Source of the DNA: Peptococcaceae bacterium
GTDB taxonomy: Bacteria > Bacillota > Peptococcia > Peptococcales > Peptococcaceae
Assembly (NCBI GenBank): GCA_900756555.1
Contig: CAAEKP010000055.1
Span: 1-26,292, forward strand
Reading direction: 5' to 3'
DNA length: 26,292 nucleotides
Made by a program: the position numbers and the translations under genes. Under the pieces are notes generated by a model. The model did not search any database, was not told where the DNA came from, and saw only the letters and a program-made list of their open reading frames with translations. How positions within the stretch are numbered: position 1 is the first letter of the stretch; the number at the start of each line of letters is the position of its first letter. This document shows positions 1 through 9,500 of the stretch, one piece after another.

Positions 1-188
1 AAGAAAAAGCGGTAGCATTGCTGACAGAGGCTGCTGAATTTATGCCAGATGCACAGTTCCTGCTGGCACAGTGTTATGCGAACGGCGAAGGCACAGCACA
101 GGACGCCGCCAAAGCCAAAGAATTATACCAGCAAGCAGCTGATGCTGGTGTTGTGGAAGCAAAAGAAGCATTAGAAGAATTAGAATAA
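1..188 (+). CDS. Sel1-like repeat protein, C-terminal end (partial)
   Basis: The open frame enters from the left edge (codons in phase with base 3) and ends at TAA 186-188. The visible 61 residues are helical and Ala-rich. They contain a recognisable Sel1/TPR-like unit (AQFLLAQCYANGEGTAQD followed by AKAKELYQQAADAG) and end in an acidic tail. Sel1-like repeats build solenoid scaffolds for protein-protein contacts in many secreted and cytoplasmic bacterial proteins, so the partner cannot be named from this tail. An intrinsic terminator follows directly, so this is the last gene of its transcript. The start, total length and any signal peptide lie outside the window. Confidence 0.75.
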   Translation, partial: EKAVALLTEAAEFMPDAQFLLAQCYANGEGTAQDAAKAKELYQQAADAGVVEAKEALEELE

Positions 189-202
189 AAAATATTCAGA
201 AG

Positions 203-231
203 AGCTGTCACTTTTATGTGGCAGCTTTTTT
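203..231 (+). terminator. Rho-independent terminator after the Sel1-repeat gene
   Basis: Arms AGCTGTCAC and GTGGCAGCT (one G-T wobble) enclose a TTTTAT loop and are followed by a T run. It lies 15 bases after the stop codon. Confidence 0.85.
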
Positions 232-357
232 ATACGCACTTTATCAATAAAGTATCAAAAACTTCCGCAGATTTTGTGGAAATTGTCAAGAAAAGTGCAA
301 AAATCATGCCGCATTTTGAACAATGTTAGGGAAATAGTAAAAAAGAAGGCTGGACGC

Positions 358-386
358 TTGAATTATGCGTGCGAATGACGTACACT
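358..386 (+). promoter_or_regulatory. Candidate promoter of cysK
   Basis: TTGAAT and TACACT are separated by 17 bases, about 75 bases before the cysK start. Each hexamer matches four of six consensus bases, so this is only a moderate candidate. I saw no T-box, S-box or other riboswitch pattern in the rest of 189-461. Confidence 0.35.
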
Positions 387-461
387 AATACTAATTCAAA
401 AGAGGTTTTTTCTTCGCAGCTGTATGAATGACAGAGAAAATCTTACAAAAGGGTGATTACA

Positions 462-1388
462 ATGATTTATGATAACATTGGGCAGTTAATCGGTCGTACT
501 CCACTGGTGCGTCTGAATTTGTCTAATCCAGATATAAAAGCAGATGTACTGGCAAAAGTGGAATTTTTTAATCCGGGCGGCAGTATTAAAGACAGAGTGG
601 GCGCGGCTATATTGCAGGATGCCGAAGAAAAAGGCTTAATTGCACCGGGCGCTACTCTGATTGAATCCACCAGCGGTAACACTGGCGTGGGGCTGGCGTT
701 GATGGCAGCAGTGAAAGGCTATAAGCTGATTCTGACCATGCCGGAAAATATGAGCCAGGAACGGCGCAGTCTGTTGGCTGCTTACGGGGCGGAAATCGTG
801 CTGACCCCAGCGGCTGATGGTATGGCTGGCGCTATTGCCAAAGCGGATGAATTGTTAAAAGAAATTCCGGGCAGTTATTTATGCGGTCAGTTTGATAATC
901 CGGCTAACCCGATGGCACATTATCTGACCACAGCGCAGGAAATTTATGCTGACACAGAAGGCAAGGTAGATATTGTGGTTTCGGCTATCGGCACTGGCGG
1001 CACCATCACCGGCATTGCCAAAGGGCTGAAAGAATATCGGCAGGATATACAAATCGTTGGAGTTGAACCGCTGCAGTCCGCAGTGCTCAACGGCAGGCCA
1101 AAAGGCCCGCATAAAATTCAGGGTATTGGCGCAGGTTTTGTTCCATCCATTCTGGATTTGAGCTTAGTGGATGAAGTGTTGATGATTGACGGCGATGAAG
1201 CCATGGCAGAATCTCGTATGTTGGCAAAAACACAGGGTATTCTGGTAGGTATCTCGGCAGGTGCTGCTGTGTTGGCGGCAGAACAGGTTGCCAGCCGTCC
1301 GGAAAATGCGGGTAAATGCATTGTTGTTATATTACCGGATACAGGGGAGCGGTATTTATCTACCGAATTGTTCCGGGAAATCAATTAG
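462..1388 (+). CDS. cysK: Cysteine synthase A (O-acetylserine sulfhydrylase)
   Basis: This cytoplasmic PLP enzyme makes L-cysteine from O-acetylserine and sulfide, the last step of cysteine assimilation. The product is 308 aa, normal for CysK. Visible family motifs are PGGSIKDRVG, with the PLP-binding lysine, near residue 43; STSGNTG, the substrate-binding loop; and GTGGTITG, the phosphate-binding loop. The C-terminal ILPDTGERYLST is also typical. I place the start at ATG 462, because the GTG at 453 that lengthens the frame lies inside the ribosome site (AGGG at 450-453). The gene is followed with no gap by the sigma-factor gene, whose Shine-Dalgarno overlaps the cysK stop codon, so the two are probably co-transcribed. 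CysK and CysM are hard to separate by sequence alone, but CysK fits best. Confidence 0.95.
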   Translation: MIYDNIGQLIGRTPLVRLNLSNPDIKADVLAKVEFFNPGGSIKDRVGAAILQDAEEKGLIAPGATLIESTSGNTGVGLALMAAVKGYKLILTMPENMSQERRSLLAAYGAEIVLTPAADGMAGAIAKADELLKEIPGSYLCGQFDNPANPMAHYLTTAQEIYADTEGKVDIVVSAIGTGGTITGIAKGLKEYRQDIQIVGVEPLQSAVLNGRPKGPHKIQGIGAGFVPSILDLSLVDEVLMIDGDEAMAESRMLAKTQGILVGISAGAAVLAAEQVASRPENAGKCIVVILPDTGERYLSTELFREIN

Positions 1389-1399
1389 GAGGAATATTC

Positions 1400-2038
1400 A
1401 TGGAGTTAGCAGATAAGCCAGAGCAGGAGATTATAGAAGCAGCACAGCAAGGCGATGAAGCAGCGATGGAACATCTGTTGAAACGCTATCAGGGATTGAT
1501 GAATTACATTTGCGATAAATATTATCTGAAAGACGGCGAGCGCGATGACTTGATGCAGGAAGCTATGATTGGTTTTGTGCAGAGCGTAAAATGCTATAAG
1601 CCAGAGAGCGGCAAGCAGTTTAAAAACTTTGCTTATCTGTGTATCAAGCGGGAACTGGACTCCTGCGTAAAACGGTCTAACCGAAAAAAACATATGGTAC
1701 TTAACGATGCCGTGTCAATGTCTAATTATAACGAAAACGATGAGCAAATCGAAGGCAAAGCTGCGTATCTGATTGAGCGCGATGCCAGCGGCGAGATTGT
1801 GTCGCCGGAAAATACTATCGTAGAGCGGGAAACCTATGCAGAAATCATGCAGAAAATCACTGCAATTCTGTCCAAAATGGAATTGAACGTGTTGATTATG
1901 CGCATGATGGGTATGTCCTATAACGAAATTACATTAGCATTGCAGTTGGAAAACAAATCCGTAGATAACGCTGTGCAGCGTATTCGTAAAAAAGTAAACA
2001 AATCCAAAGCACTGAACCTGTGCGCGGATGGTATTTGA
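1400..2038 (+). CDS. sigH: Sigma-70 family sigma factor, SigH-like
   Basis: The product is a 212-aa RNA polymerase sigma factor. Region 2 is clear (RYQGLMNYICDKYYLK, then DDLMQEAMIGFVQSVKCYKP, then FAYLCIKRELDSCVKRS). A C-terminal region 4 helix-turn-helix follows (ILSKMELNVLIMRMMGMSYNEI to RIRKKVNKS). Length and layout resemble SigH (Spo0H), the transition-state and early-sporulation sigma factor. The middle segment rich in Asn, Asp and Glu is longer than in the Bacillus protein. I start at ATG 1400 because AGGAGG at 1387-1392 lies 7 bases upstream. That ribosome site is embedded in the cysK stop codon, which suggests translational coupling. The sporulation role is inferred from family resemblance and from the CwlD-like gene elsewhere in the window. 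A general stationary-phase role is also possible. Confidence 0.8.
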   Translation: MELADKPEQEIIEAAQQGDEAAMEHLLKRYQGLMNYICDKYYLKDGERDDLMQEAMIGFVQSVKCYKPESGKQFKNFAYLCIKRELDSCVKRSNRKKHMVLNDAVSMSNYNENDEQIEGKAAYLIERDASGEIVSPENTIVERETYAEIMQKITAILSKMELNVLIMRMMGMSYNEITLALQLENKSVDNAVQRIRKKVNKSKALNLCADGI

Positions 2039-2052
2039 AGAAAATAAGAAAA

Positions 2053-2097
2053 GGGGCTGTAAAAAAACGAGAAAATCGTTTTCACGGTCTCTTTTTT
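2053..2097 (+). terminator. Rho-independent terminator after sigH
   Basis: A long imperfect hairpin has inner arms AAAACGA and TCGTTTT and an outer GGGGCTGT/ACGGTCTC helix rich in G-U pairs, followed by TTTTTT. It closes the cysK-sigH transcript. Confidence 0.8.
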
Positions 2098-2214
2098 CTA
2101 CCATAAATTATACAAATGATGAACCTGTGTTATTTAATTTTGACTATGGTTGCATAAAATAAGGGCAGTTAACGGACAGGACAATTCGCTCTGCAATAAT
2201 AAATTTATTCATAA

Positions 2215-2601
2215 GGCATTAAGCCATTCTTGATTCAAACCTTGCAGCCATTGTTAGGTGGCAAACCAGAAACCGTGTTTATTTTCTTGCTGTTAGCGTT
2301 TGCGCTGATTACAACCAACTTTGCAAACAATGCTGGCATGGCTGTTGTACTGATTCCGGTGGTATTAGCCTTTGCAGACCAATATCCGGGCGTAGATCCA
2401 ATCGTAATCTGTATGTCCATCTGCATGATGGTATTCGTAGCATTGTTGACGCCAGCGGCTTTTCCTTACTGCGGTATGCTGCATGCACGAAAAGACTTAG
2501 TAGAATATAAAGAAATTATGCAGCTGTTTTTGCCAATGGTAGTAATAGCGTTAGTTCTATACACTTTGGTAGGCTATCAGATTGCCAAAATTTTGTTCTG
2601 A
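2215..2601 (+). pseudogene. 5'-truncated DASS/SLC13 anion:Na+ symporter remnant
   Basis: The frame encodes only the last 125 or so residues of a divalent anion:sodium symporter family protein, which is normally about 450-500 aa. The visible part includes a conserved transmembrane block with TTNFANNAGMAVVLIPVV, then MVFVALLTPAAFPYCGML, and a final membrane helix ending AKILF. An in-frame stop at 2212-2214 lies just upstream. No ribosome site precedes the only possible start (TTG 2230), and no N-terminal half is present in the 170 bases back to the sigH terminator. The protein would lack half of the transport core. The surviving codons show no further damage, so the truncation looks recent or the remnant is short enough to escape. 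It retains its own terminator. Confidence 0.75.
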
Positions 2602-2625
2602 AAATAGTATTATGATACAATTATA

Positions 2626-2678
2626 ATCGGCGGTTTGCTGTTGCTCTGCGGAGCGGCGGCAGGCTGCCGATTTTTTTA
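2626..2678 (+). terminator. Rho-independent terminator after the transporter remnant
   Basis: Outer arms ATCGGC and GCCGAT enclose a second stem (TGCTGTTGCT with AGCGGCGGCA through G-U pairs), followed by TTTTTTT. Confidence 0.9.
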
Positions 2679-2703
2679 TGGTCTGATTTTTACCACCCGA
2701 TGC

Positions 2704-2732
2704 TTGTGTTTTGCGCGGATACTCCCTATAAT
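2704..2732 (+). promoter_or_regulatory. Promoter of the ydcF-like/eamA pair
   Basis: A perfect TATAAT at 2727-2732 is preceded at 17 bases by TTGTGT. It lies 57 bases before the start codon and directly after the preceding terminator. Confidence 0.65.
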
Positions 2733-2789
2733 AAAATTATCAGCGAATAAAGGAATAAGAATGAAGGAATAAAAAGAGGGCGTGAAAAG

Positions 2790-3542
2790 ATGAAACAAGA
2801 AAATCATACACCGAATAAAAACGGAACTATTTTATTGACCGTTATTTTTTTATTGCTGGCTTGCTTCTTTCGTTTCGCCCTGATTGGGTACCAGACCATT
2901 GTGCTGCTGTTTGGCGGGATGGCAGTGTTCACCTTGCTGTGGGGCTATGCGCCAAGGGCGTGGATGCGCAAAGTGCTGGCGGGCTGTCTGGCGCTGGGAG
3001 TGCTGTGCATTGGCGCGGTGGAAGTGCCGATCATTGCCGCATCAGCGGGGGACGATCCTGCGGATACGGAATATGTGATTGTGCTGGGTGCGGGGCTGCG
3101 CGGCAGTGTACCCTCGCGAATCCTGCATGATCGGCTGGTAACCGCAGAGCAGTGGCTGACGGACCAACCTGACAGCAAAGCCATTTTGAGCGGCGGGCAG
3201 GGGCCGGATGAGGACATCAGCGAAGCACAGTGTATGTACTTGTGGTTAGTGGATAGAGGCATTGCGCGGGAACGGCTGCTCAAAGAAGATAAATCTACCA
3301 GCACCCGTGAGAATTTTCAATATTCTGCGGAAGTATTGCGCAAAGCCAATGGCGGGGCATTGCCAGCGCAGGTGGCGGTTATCAGCAATGAGTTTCATCT
3401 GTGCCGTGCGGAATATTGGGCAGAGGATGTGGGGGTGCAGATGTTGGGTGTGCCGGCAAAAACATCGCTGCCGGTGCTGCGGCTGAATTATTTTCTGCGG
3501 GAATCAGCGGCTATGACGCGTTTATGGATTTTGGGCTATTAA
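2790..3542 (+). CDS. YdcF/SanA/ElyC-like (DUF218) membrane protein
   Basis: The product is 250 aa. Residues about 11-30, 33-52 and 62-84 form three hydrophobic segments. A DUF218 domain follows, starting at VIVLGAGLRG (residues 96-105) and continuing through PSRILHDRL, AILSGGQGPDEDISEA, EDKSTSTRENF and VISNEFHLCRAEYW. These are the conserved acidic, Gly and His-containing blocks of the family. E. coli SanA and ElyC act in envelope integrity and lipid-linked precursor metabolism, but the chemistry of the domain is not settled, so I assign only an envelope role. The start is ATG 2790, with GAGGG 9 bases upstream. The EamA permease begins 33 bases after the stop and is probably co-transcribed. 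Confidence 0.8.
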   Translation: MKQENHTPNKNGTILLTVIFLLLACFFRFALIGYQTIVLLFGGMAVFTLLWGYAPRAWMRKVLAGCLALGVLCIGAVEVPIIAASAGDDPADTEYVIVLGAGLRGSVPSRILHDRLVTAEQWLTDQPDSKAILSGGQGPDEDISEAQCMYLWLVDRGIARERLLKEDKSTSTRENFQYSAEVLRKANGGALPAQVAVISNEFHLCRAEYWAEDVGVQMLGVPAKTSLPVLRLNYFLRESAAMTRLWILGY

Positions 3543-3575
3543 GGCAAAAATAAGAAAAATCGTGGGTGAGGAATC

Positions 3576-4472
3576 GTGTTGCAAAGAAAGGTTATTCGGA
3601 ATATTTTTTATCTGTATATTTTAGCGGCGGGGGCGCTGTGGGGTACCATCTGCTTATACTTTAATCAGTTGTCGGCGCTGGGTTTGAGCCGTTTTCAGAT
3701 TATGCTGCTGCGCATCGGTATTGCCGCAGTTTTTCTGGGCGTGTATATTTTCTGTACCAATCGGGATTTATTCAAGATTGAACTGCGTGATTGGTGGATG
3801 TTCTTTGGTACTGGGATTTGCAGTTTGATGTTTTTTAATTATTGTTATTTTACCAGCATTGCCATGACATCGGCCTCGGTGGCAGCGGTGCTTCTGTACA
3901 CTGCGCCTATGATGGTGATGGTTATGTCTATCTGGCTGTTTCACGAGAAATTTACTGTGCGCAAAGGCGTGGTAGTGCTGATGACCTTTATAGGCTGTGT
4001 GCTGGTTACCGGGCTCAGTGGCGGTGAATCCATCGGTACGGTGGGGATTCTGTTTGGGCTGGCCTCCGGTTTTGGTTATGCGCTTTACAGCATTTTCAGC
4101 ACCTATGCGCTGAAAAAATATCACAGTATTACCATTACCTTTTACACCTTTGTGTTAGCAACGATTGGCACCTTGCCGCTGAGCGATTTGCCTGCTTTGT
4201 TGCCGCGTTTACAGGAGCCGGAAGTTTTGCTGTATGGCATGGGGCTAGCTATTCTGGCTTGTTTGTTTCCTTATCTGCTGTATACCCGCGGCTTAACCGG
4301 CGTGGCAGCCAGTCATGCATCGGTGATGGCTACAGTGGAGCCAGTGGTGGCCACTATCCTTGGCGTGGCTGTGTTTGGCGATGTGATGACGGCAGAAAAA
4401 ATGGCGGGCATTGTGCTGATTTTATCTGGCATCGTGATATTGAATGTGCGGTTAAAAGCGGCAGAAGTGTAA
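3576..4472 (+). CDS. EamA/DMT-superfamily permease
   Basis: The product is a 298-aa integral membrane protein with about ten hydrophobic helices. They are arranged as two homologous EamA halves, about residues 10-147 and 155-293. Typical family signatures are AAGALWGTICLYF near the N-terminus, ASVAAVLLYTAPMMVMVMSIWLFHEKF closing the first half, and ASHASVMATVEPVVATILGVAVFGD in the second. DMT permeases mostly export amino acids, nucleotides or small metabolites, and the substrate cannot be read from the sequence. The start is uncertain: GTG 3576 has GAGGA only 3 bases upstream, while TTG 3579 would give 6-base spacing, a one-residue difference. It appears to be the second gene of an operon with the DUF218 protein, and a strong terminator follows. 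Confidence 0.88.
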   Translation: MLQRKVIRNIFYLYILAAGALWGTICLYFNQLSALGLSRFQIMLLRIGIAAVFLGVYIFCTNRDLFKIELRDWWMFFGTGICSLMFFNYCYFTSIAMTSASVAAVLLYTAPMMVMVMSIWLFHEKFTVRKGVVVLMTFIGCVLVTGLSGGESIGTVGILFGLASGFGYALYSIFSTYALKKYHSITITFYTFVLATIGTLPLSDLPALLPRLQEPEVLLYGMGLAILACLFPYLLYTRGLTGVAASHASVMATVEPVVATILGVAVFGDVMTAEKMAGIVLILSGIVILNVRLKAAEV

Positions 4473-4503
4473 TAAATTAAAGAAAAACACAACCGTTGAG
4501 CAG

Positions 4504-4540
4504 CTCTGTCTTGGCATGATTGCGAAGGCAGAGTTTTTTT
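4504..4540 (+). terminator. Rho-independent terminator after the EamA gene
   Basis: Arms CTCTGTCTT and AAGGCAGAG (one G-T pair) enclose a 12-base loop, followed by seven T. Confidence 0.9.
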
Positions 4541-4594
4541 ATTGCCCTGCGGAAGAAATTGTTTTATAAATACAGATATTTTTCAAAAAAACAA

Positions 4595-4623
4595 TAGAAT
4601 TTTGTACCAAGAGAGAGTATAAT
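4595..4623 (+). promoter_or_regulatory. Candidate promoter of the large surface protein
   Basis: A perfect TATAAT at 4618-4623 has a weak -35 (TAGAAT) at 17 bases. About 95 bases of AT-rich leader separate it from the start codon. Confidence 0.45.
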
Positions 4624-4724
4624 GACGTAATATAGAGAAAGTTACAACAGTAATTTTGACATAATTTTATAACAAAATAATAAAACCTGATACGAGAATT
4701 TTTTATCTAAGAGAGGCGATTTTT

Positions 4725-6587
4725 ATGACCAGACACAACATTAGTACTGTTTGGCACAGCAAAAACCGTATGCGGCCAATCGCGATGATTGTGTTAGTGG
4801 CTATGCTGTGCACACTGCTGCCGGTAGCAGCGCTGGCAAGCGACACAGAGAGTGCACAAACAGGAGAAACGATTAATTTGCTGGAAAGCGGCGTAGCAGT
4901 TACCACGCCCAGCGGAATTTTCAGTGAATTGACACTGTCAGTGGAAGACAGCGTAGTGGATAGCGAAAGCGAATTGAAATTAAATTTTGCTTTTAAGCTG
5001 GATAATACCACCAAGCAGGCAATTTATGAAGAAGCCACATCAAGCAGCAGCCTGATTATGACGTTAGAAGAATACATGAGTGAAGGTCATACAGTAGATG
5101 AGTATGACGCATATTTGAATGGCTATGGTGATGAATTGCCACCAATTGAATTTTCGTTCAATATGGATAGCTCTGCGGGTATTGAACTGTCAGAAAAAAT
5201 GGACACACAAGTTATGTGGGATGGAAGATCTGTAGGTAAGTTTACAGTTATGCAAAATGAAGATGGTACACTTCAGTTTACCTGCAAGCTGAACAAAGCT
5301 TTGTATAATCCAACGTATGATAGTATCTCCGGCGGCGGTAATTTTACGGTGCAGTTCAAACGCGGAGATATGGAAAACCAGAAGCCTGTATTAGAATGGA
5401 CAGAAAATGCAGGTACGGTAACCATTAAATTCCCAGACCTGCCAGAAGTGGATACCAGCGGCACGAAGTTTGCAGTGGAGAAAGAAACCATTGGTGCAGT
5501 TCCTGATAGTAAAGATAAAGACGAAGATAAAAATAAAACAGAAAACATTCAAACCTCTCCATATTTAGATTATCAGATTACATTGACTTCTACGGCTTTG
5601 GAAAAATCCAATGTGGAACAAGTTTATCTGAACAATTTGCTGTTTGCGGATAAGCTGCCAAAAGGTTTACAGGTAACTACCGTGCAGGTGGTCTATACGT
5701 GTGGAGATAGCACAGAAACAGACACAGAACCACAGGAAGTTACTTATGCAATTGATAAAGACAACATTCTGACTGCATGGTTGCCTGGGCAGCCAGAAAA
5801 AATTGTGAAAGCAGTTTATACTGTGCATACACAGCTAAATGAGGAAGAATATAAAAGTTACTTAAATAAAAATGACTATAATAAAGAATTCACCAATACC
5901 GCCCAATTGATTTTACCTGCCGATGACAATAAAGTGTTAGGGGCGGACAGTGTAACCGATACCATCTATCATCAATGGCTGGTGAAAGATGGTAAACCAG
6001 TGGGGCTGGACAGCCGCAAATTTGCATGGACAATCAATGCCAGTGCATATTTCGGCGGCATTGACACGGTGTACTTGATTGACCAGATTGAAAACCCAAC
6101 CCAGCATACCTATGACAAAAAGTATGGCTTGTATCTGGAAATGGATAACAAGAAAGAGCGCCTTACAGTGAAAGATGTAACGGGTGATGCTGAACTTGAC
6201 TACGCAGAAGTTACAGCAGAAGAGTTAGAAAAAAAGCTGGAACTGGACGATGGCGAGGCTGTTTATTACACAGTAACAGGCGATAATAATGAAGTAAAAC
6301 AACAGCTGTTAATTATGAAACTGCCAGAGGAATTGCGTAATGGAGAGTTTCAATTACATTATCAGACCAACTGGAATGATACTGTGGGTGGTGAGTACGG
6401 TGCTGACCTAAAAAACAGTGTGCGACTGGTGTGGATGGCAGATGGCTTTGGTAAGCCGCCTACTTGGAGTGTGGACAAGGATGTTCACGCACATTATCCA
6501 ATTGTAAATAAAAAAGTGCAGGCTATGATGCAAATACACAGACAGTTACCTGGCAGTTTGATGTCAACCAGTATGGTACTACATTGA
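4725..6587 (+). CDS. Large SpaA/Cna-B surface protein, N-terminal part (frame interrupted)
   Basis: This is the first 620 codons of what reads as a single protein of about 1625 aa. Residues 1-38 form a signal peptide: basic residues, a hydrophobic MIVLVAMLCTLLPVAALA core, and a likely cut after ALA. The mature part is acidic and beta-rich. It contains blocks of the form W-x-I/V-x-x-N/S followed some 15-20 residues later by a D-x-I/T motif (for example FAWTINASAYFGG and VYLIDQI), as in isopeptide-forming adhesin modules. ATG 4725 has AGAGG 8 bases upstream. After codon 597, at an A6 run, the frame departs into about 23 residues of unrelated sequence and stops. The true continuation is in the -1 frame: GYDANTQTVTWQFDVNQYG, a normal adhesin block, directly follows. 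As written, this product would be secreted but lack its SpaA domains and anchor. Confidence 0.8.
   Translation: MTRHNISTVWHSKNRMRPIAMIVLVAMLCTLLPVAALASDTESAQTGETINLLESGVAVTTPSGIFSELTLSVEDSVVDSESELKLNFAFKLDNTTKQAIYEEATSSSSLIMTLEEYMSEGHTVDEYDAYLNGYGDELPPIEFSFNMDSSAGIELSEKMDTQVMWDGRSVGKFTVMQNEDGTLQFTCKLNKALYNPTYDSISGGGNFTVQFKRGDMENQKPVLEWTENAGTVTIKFPDLPEVDTSGTKFAVEKETIGAVPDSKDKDEDKNKTENIQTSPYLDYQITLTSTALEKSNVEQVYLNNLLFADKLPKGLQVTTVQVVYTCGDSTETDTEPQEVTYAIDKDNILTAWLPGQPEKIVKAVYTVHTQLNEEEYKSYLNKNDYNKEFTNTAQLILPADDNKVLGADSVTDTIYHQWLVKDGKPVGLDSRKFAWTINASAYFGGIDTVYLIDQIENPTQHTYDKKYGLYLEMDNKKERLTVKDVTGDAELDYAEVTAEELEKKLELDDGEAVYYTVTGDNNEVKQQLLIMKLPEELRNGEFQLHYQTNWNDTVGGEYGADLKNSVRLVWMADGFGKPPTWSVDKDVHAHYPIVNKKVQAMMQIHRQLPGSLMSTSMVLH
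6510..6516 (+). other. A6G slip site where the surface-protein frame breaks
   Basis: The zero frame reads AAT AAA AAA GTG. One extra A, or one -1 slip, gives AAT AAA AAA AGT GCA GGC TAT, which joins the two halves seamlessly (NKKSAGYDANTQTV). The site may be a sequencing indel, a phase-variable homopolymer or a recoding site. Six A is short for transcriptional slippage. Confidence 0.7.
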
Positions 6588-9500
6588 GTGCAGTTACTAT
6601 CAAAGATACTATTGACACCAGCAAATATGAGTTGGTGCAGCCAGCAGTAGATGAAGATGGTAAATATCTGTCTATTAGCGTAACGAAATACGATAGGGCA
6701 ACTGGCAATAAAACAGGCAACACATTATCTGTGCCATTTATATCAGCCGCGGCAAGAGAAGTGACAACAGGAAATTATTACACTATTGAAAATGACGCAG
6801 AAAATAAAGCTGCGATAGTTTTGACCTTCCATTTTGAAAACGTGCCAGAAGATGAAGTATGGCGTTTTTATGTAAAAACAAAAGTGGTAAATGCGGATGA
6901 TTTACTTTATGACAAGAATGTAGAATATAACGATTCTACTTTAAAGCAAGAGGGCATAACTTACAAGAACGTAGCAAACAAAATTGAAGTAACAGCTATC
7001 AGTGCTAATGAGACTATTACACAGGAAATCACCGCTGCACAGCCTGTTTGGAAAACATGGATATCAAAAGATTGCACAGATACGAAAGATGGTTATGGTT
7101 ACAATCCGCTTACCCACGAAATTCTCTGGAAAGTGATAGCAAACCATAACTATCTGCCAGTGGAAAATATGGTTATTACGGATACAATTCCACTGCACAT
7201 GACTTATGCAGGCGTAAAAACAGCAACTTGCAAATCTGGTCCAAATGATACAGCAGAGACTGGAATTTTGGATGAGGATGGTAACGCTATTTATTTTAAG
7301 CAGCATGGTATTAAGTTGGTTATCCAAAAATCTGGTCAAGTGGCTATAGATAATTCTACTGAAACTCAGGAAGAAGTTAAATTTGCAGTGAAAGATTTAG
7401 AGGACAACAGCATAACAACTACCTGCCAATTTACCTTAGATGTGCGCACGGCTTATCCGCCAGAGTATTATAACAACCATTTCTTTAATAAAACAGTTCA
7501 AGAAGATGGTACGGGACCAGTTACACCGATAAAGCAGACTGCGATAAATAAGGCAGCATTAAGCGGTACACTTTATAATGAAACTTTCAATGTGGATGCA
7601 AGCGCGAAATGTGAATTTACGCCAAGTTTGCTCAAAAAGGAAGGCACATACCACGCATATAAAGAAAATTCAGCGGTTGAACCTTATATTGATTGGACCG
7701 TTACCGTCAATGAAGCAAAAATAAATTTAGGGTTGACGGATGGTGCAGGAACATATCACGCTGCGTTCATTAAAGATGATATCGCGCAGGGTATGGAACT
7801 GGATATTGATAGCTTGCAAATTACTGCCAACGGAGAAGCAATTGAAGAAACTAACTTCGATTTGACGGGTGTGGCAAAGCAGGGTTTTGTCATTTCAGTA
7901 CCAAAGAAATATGATGATAAAACATTGACATTGACCTTTCATACAATTCTTGTGGATGATATGAAGGTAGCCGATATGCATAACGATATTGTGGTGAAGT
8001 GTCCAAAGCTAGGCGATGTGGAAAGTGGTGCAGATGCGAAGGATTGTCAGGATTTCTCTTTAAGCGCTTATGCCACTCTGACGAAGAAGCCGGTATTGAT
8101 GGTGGAAAAAATCAGTAGCCATAAAGCAAATGGAGAAAAGGTATTGCTGAATGGTGCGGAATTTACGTTGACTGAAGGTACAAAGGATGAAAGTGGCAAC
8201 TGGACATTTGACACGAAAAATGCAGTTAGCGGTATCACCCGCAGTGGTCGAACCAGTTTTATGAAGTTGCAGACAGATACCATTTACAAGCTGGAAGAAA
8301 CAAATGCACCGGAGGGTTATTTGAAAACAGACGATAGCGTGCAGTATGTAGTATTTGCCGATAAGGAAAACTTTACAGATCCGGTTATCGACAACAAAAG
8401 CGTAACAGTGTATAACGTATCTGACAAGGGCTATTTCCAGACGGTGACTGTGACAAACACGCCAACCAGAGGTTGCATTGTAGGTCATAAACAGGATGTT
8501 GTGGGTGCTGGCGGTTTAGCAGGAGCAAAGATTGGACTGTTTGATGCTGAAATAAAGGTATTTACAGAAAAAACAGCCTTAAAGCTTGCGGAAAGTGGCG
8601 AGTTTGGTCAGTTTAACTTTAACAATTTGACACCAGGCACCTATCTGGTTCGGGAATTACAAGCGCCGAAGGGCTATTATCTGAATGAAACGCCTGTAAC
8701 GGTGACACTGACTGATGCAAACTGTGCGCCAGGTTCTGCACCAGTAACGGTGGATGCAGCGGGGAATCTTATTGTAATCGAGGACGAAGCCATTCCTGTA
8801 AGGGGTTGCATCATTGGCAAAAAAACCGATACAGCAGGCAAACCATTGGCAGGTGCAGTTATCACGCTGACAGGTGAGGCAGGTCAGAATGATGGCAATG
8901 AAACTGTAAATAAAACCTGCACTACTAACGACAATGGCCTGTTCAGCTTTAGTGATTTAAAACCGGGCACTTACACATTACAGGAAACCACTGCGCCAGC
9001 AGGATATAAAATATCTGAGCAGAGTTTCACAGTGGAATTAAGTAAAGAAAACTGCAAGAGTGGTGATGCTGTAAGAACTGATACAGCGGAACAATCGTTG
9101 ACGATTGTGAATACCAAAATCCCGACTGGCGACGGTGGCGGCGAAACACCAGTTACACCGCCGGAAAAACCGATAGAGCCGACTGAGCCAACTAAGCCGA
9201 CAGAGCCGGAACAGCCAACCGAGCCAATCAAGCCGACTGAGCCAACAGTGCCGGAACAGCCGGAGCAGCCAGTTCCGCCAACAGAGCCGGTTACACCGCA
9301 GCATCCGGAATGGGGTGATTTGCCAACCAAACTGCCCTATCCGGTAACAGCGGACAGCCCTGATGAAATTACTATTTTAGAAGATGGCGTGCCAACCACT
9401 TATGTGAAGATGTGGGACCCTGAAACGGAAGAATTTATTTATATTCCAGAGGATGAAGTTCCACTGACCAGTGCAGAGCCAGAAGAACCGATTGGTGACG

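Noticed and set aside
189..461. T-box or S-box leader before cysK
   Set aside because: No specifier hairpin, T-box sequence or matching antiterminator pair is visible.
453..461. GTG 453 as the start of cysK
   Set aside because: It lies within the Shine-Dalgarno that serves ATG 462, and CysK proteins begin at the MIYDNIGQLIG position.
6510..6516. Classical dnaX-type programmed -1 frameshift (A AAA AAG)
   Set aside because: The heptamer is present but not in the required phase with the zero frame, which reads AAT AAA AAA GTG, so two-tRNA slippage is not the simplest explanation.
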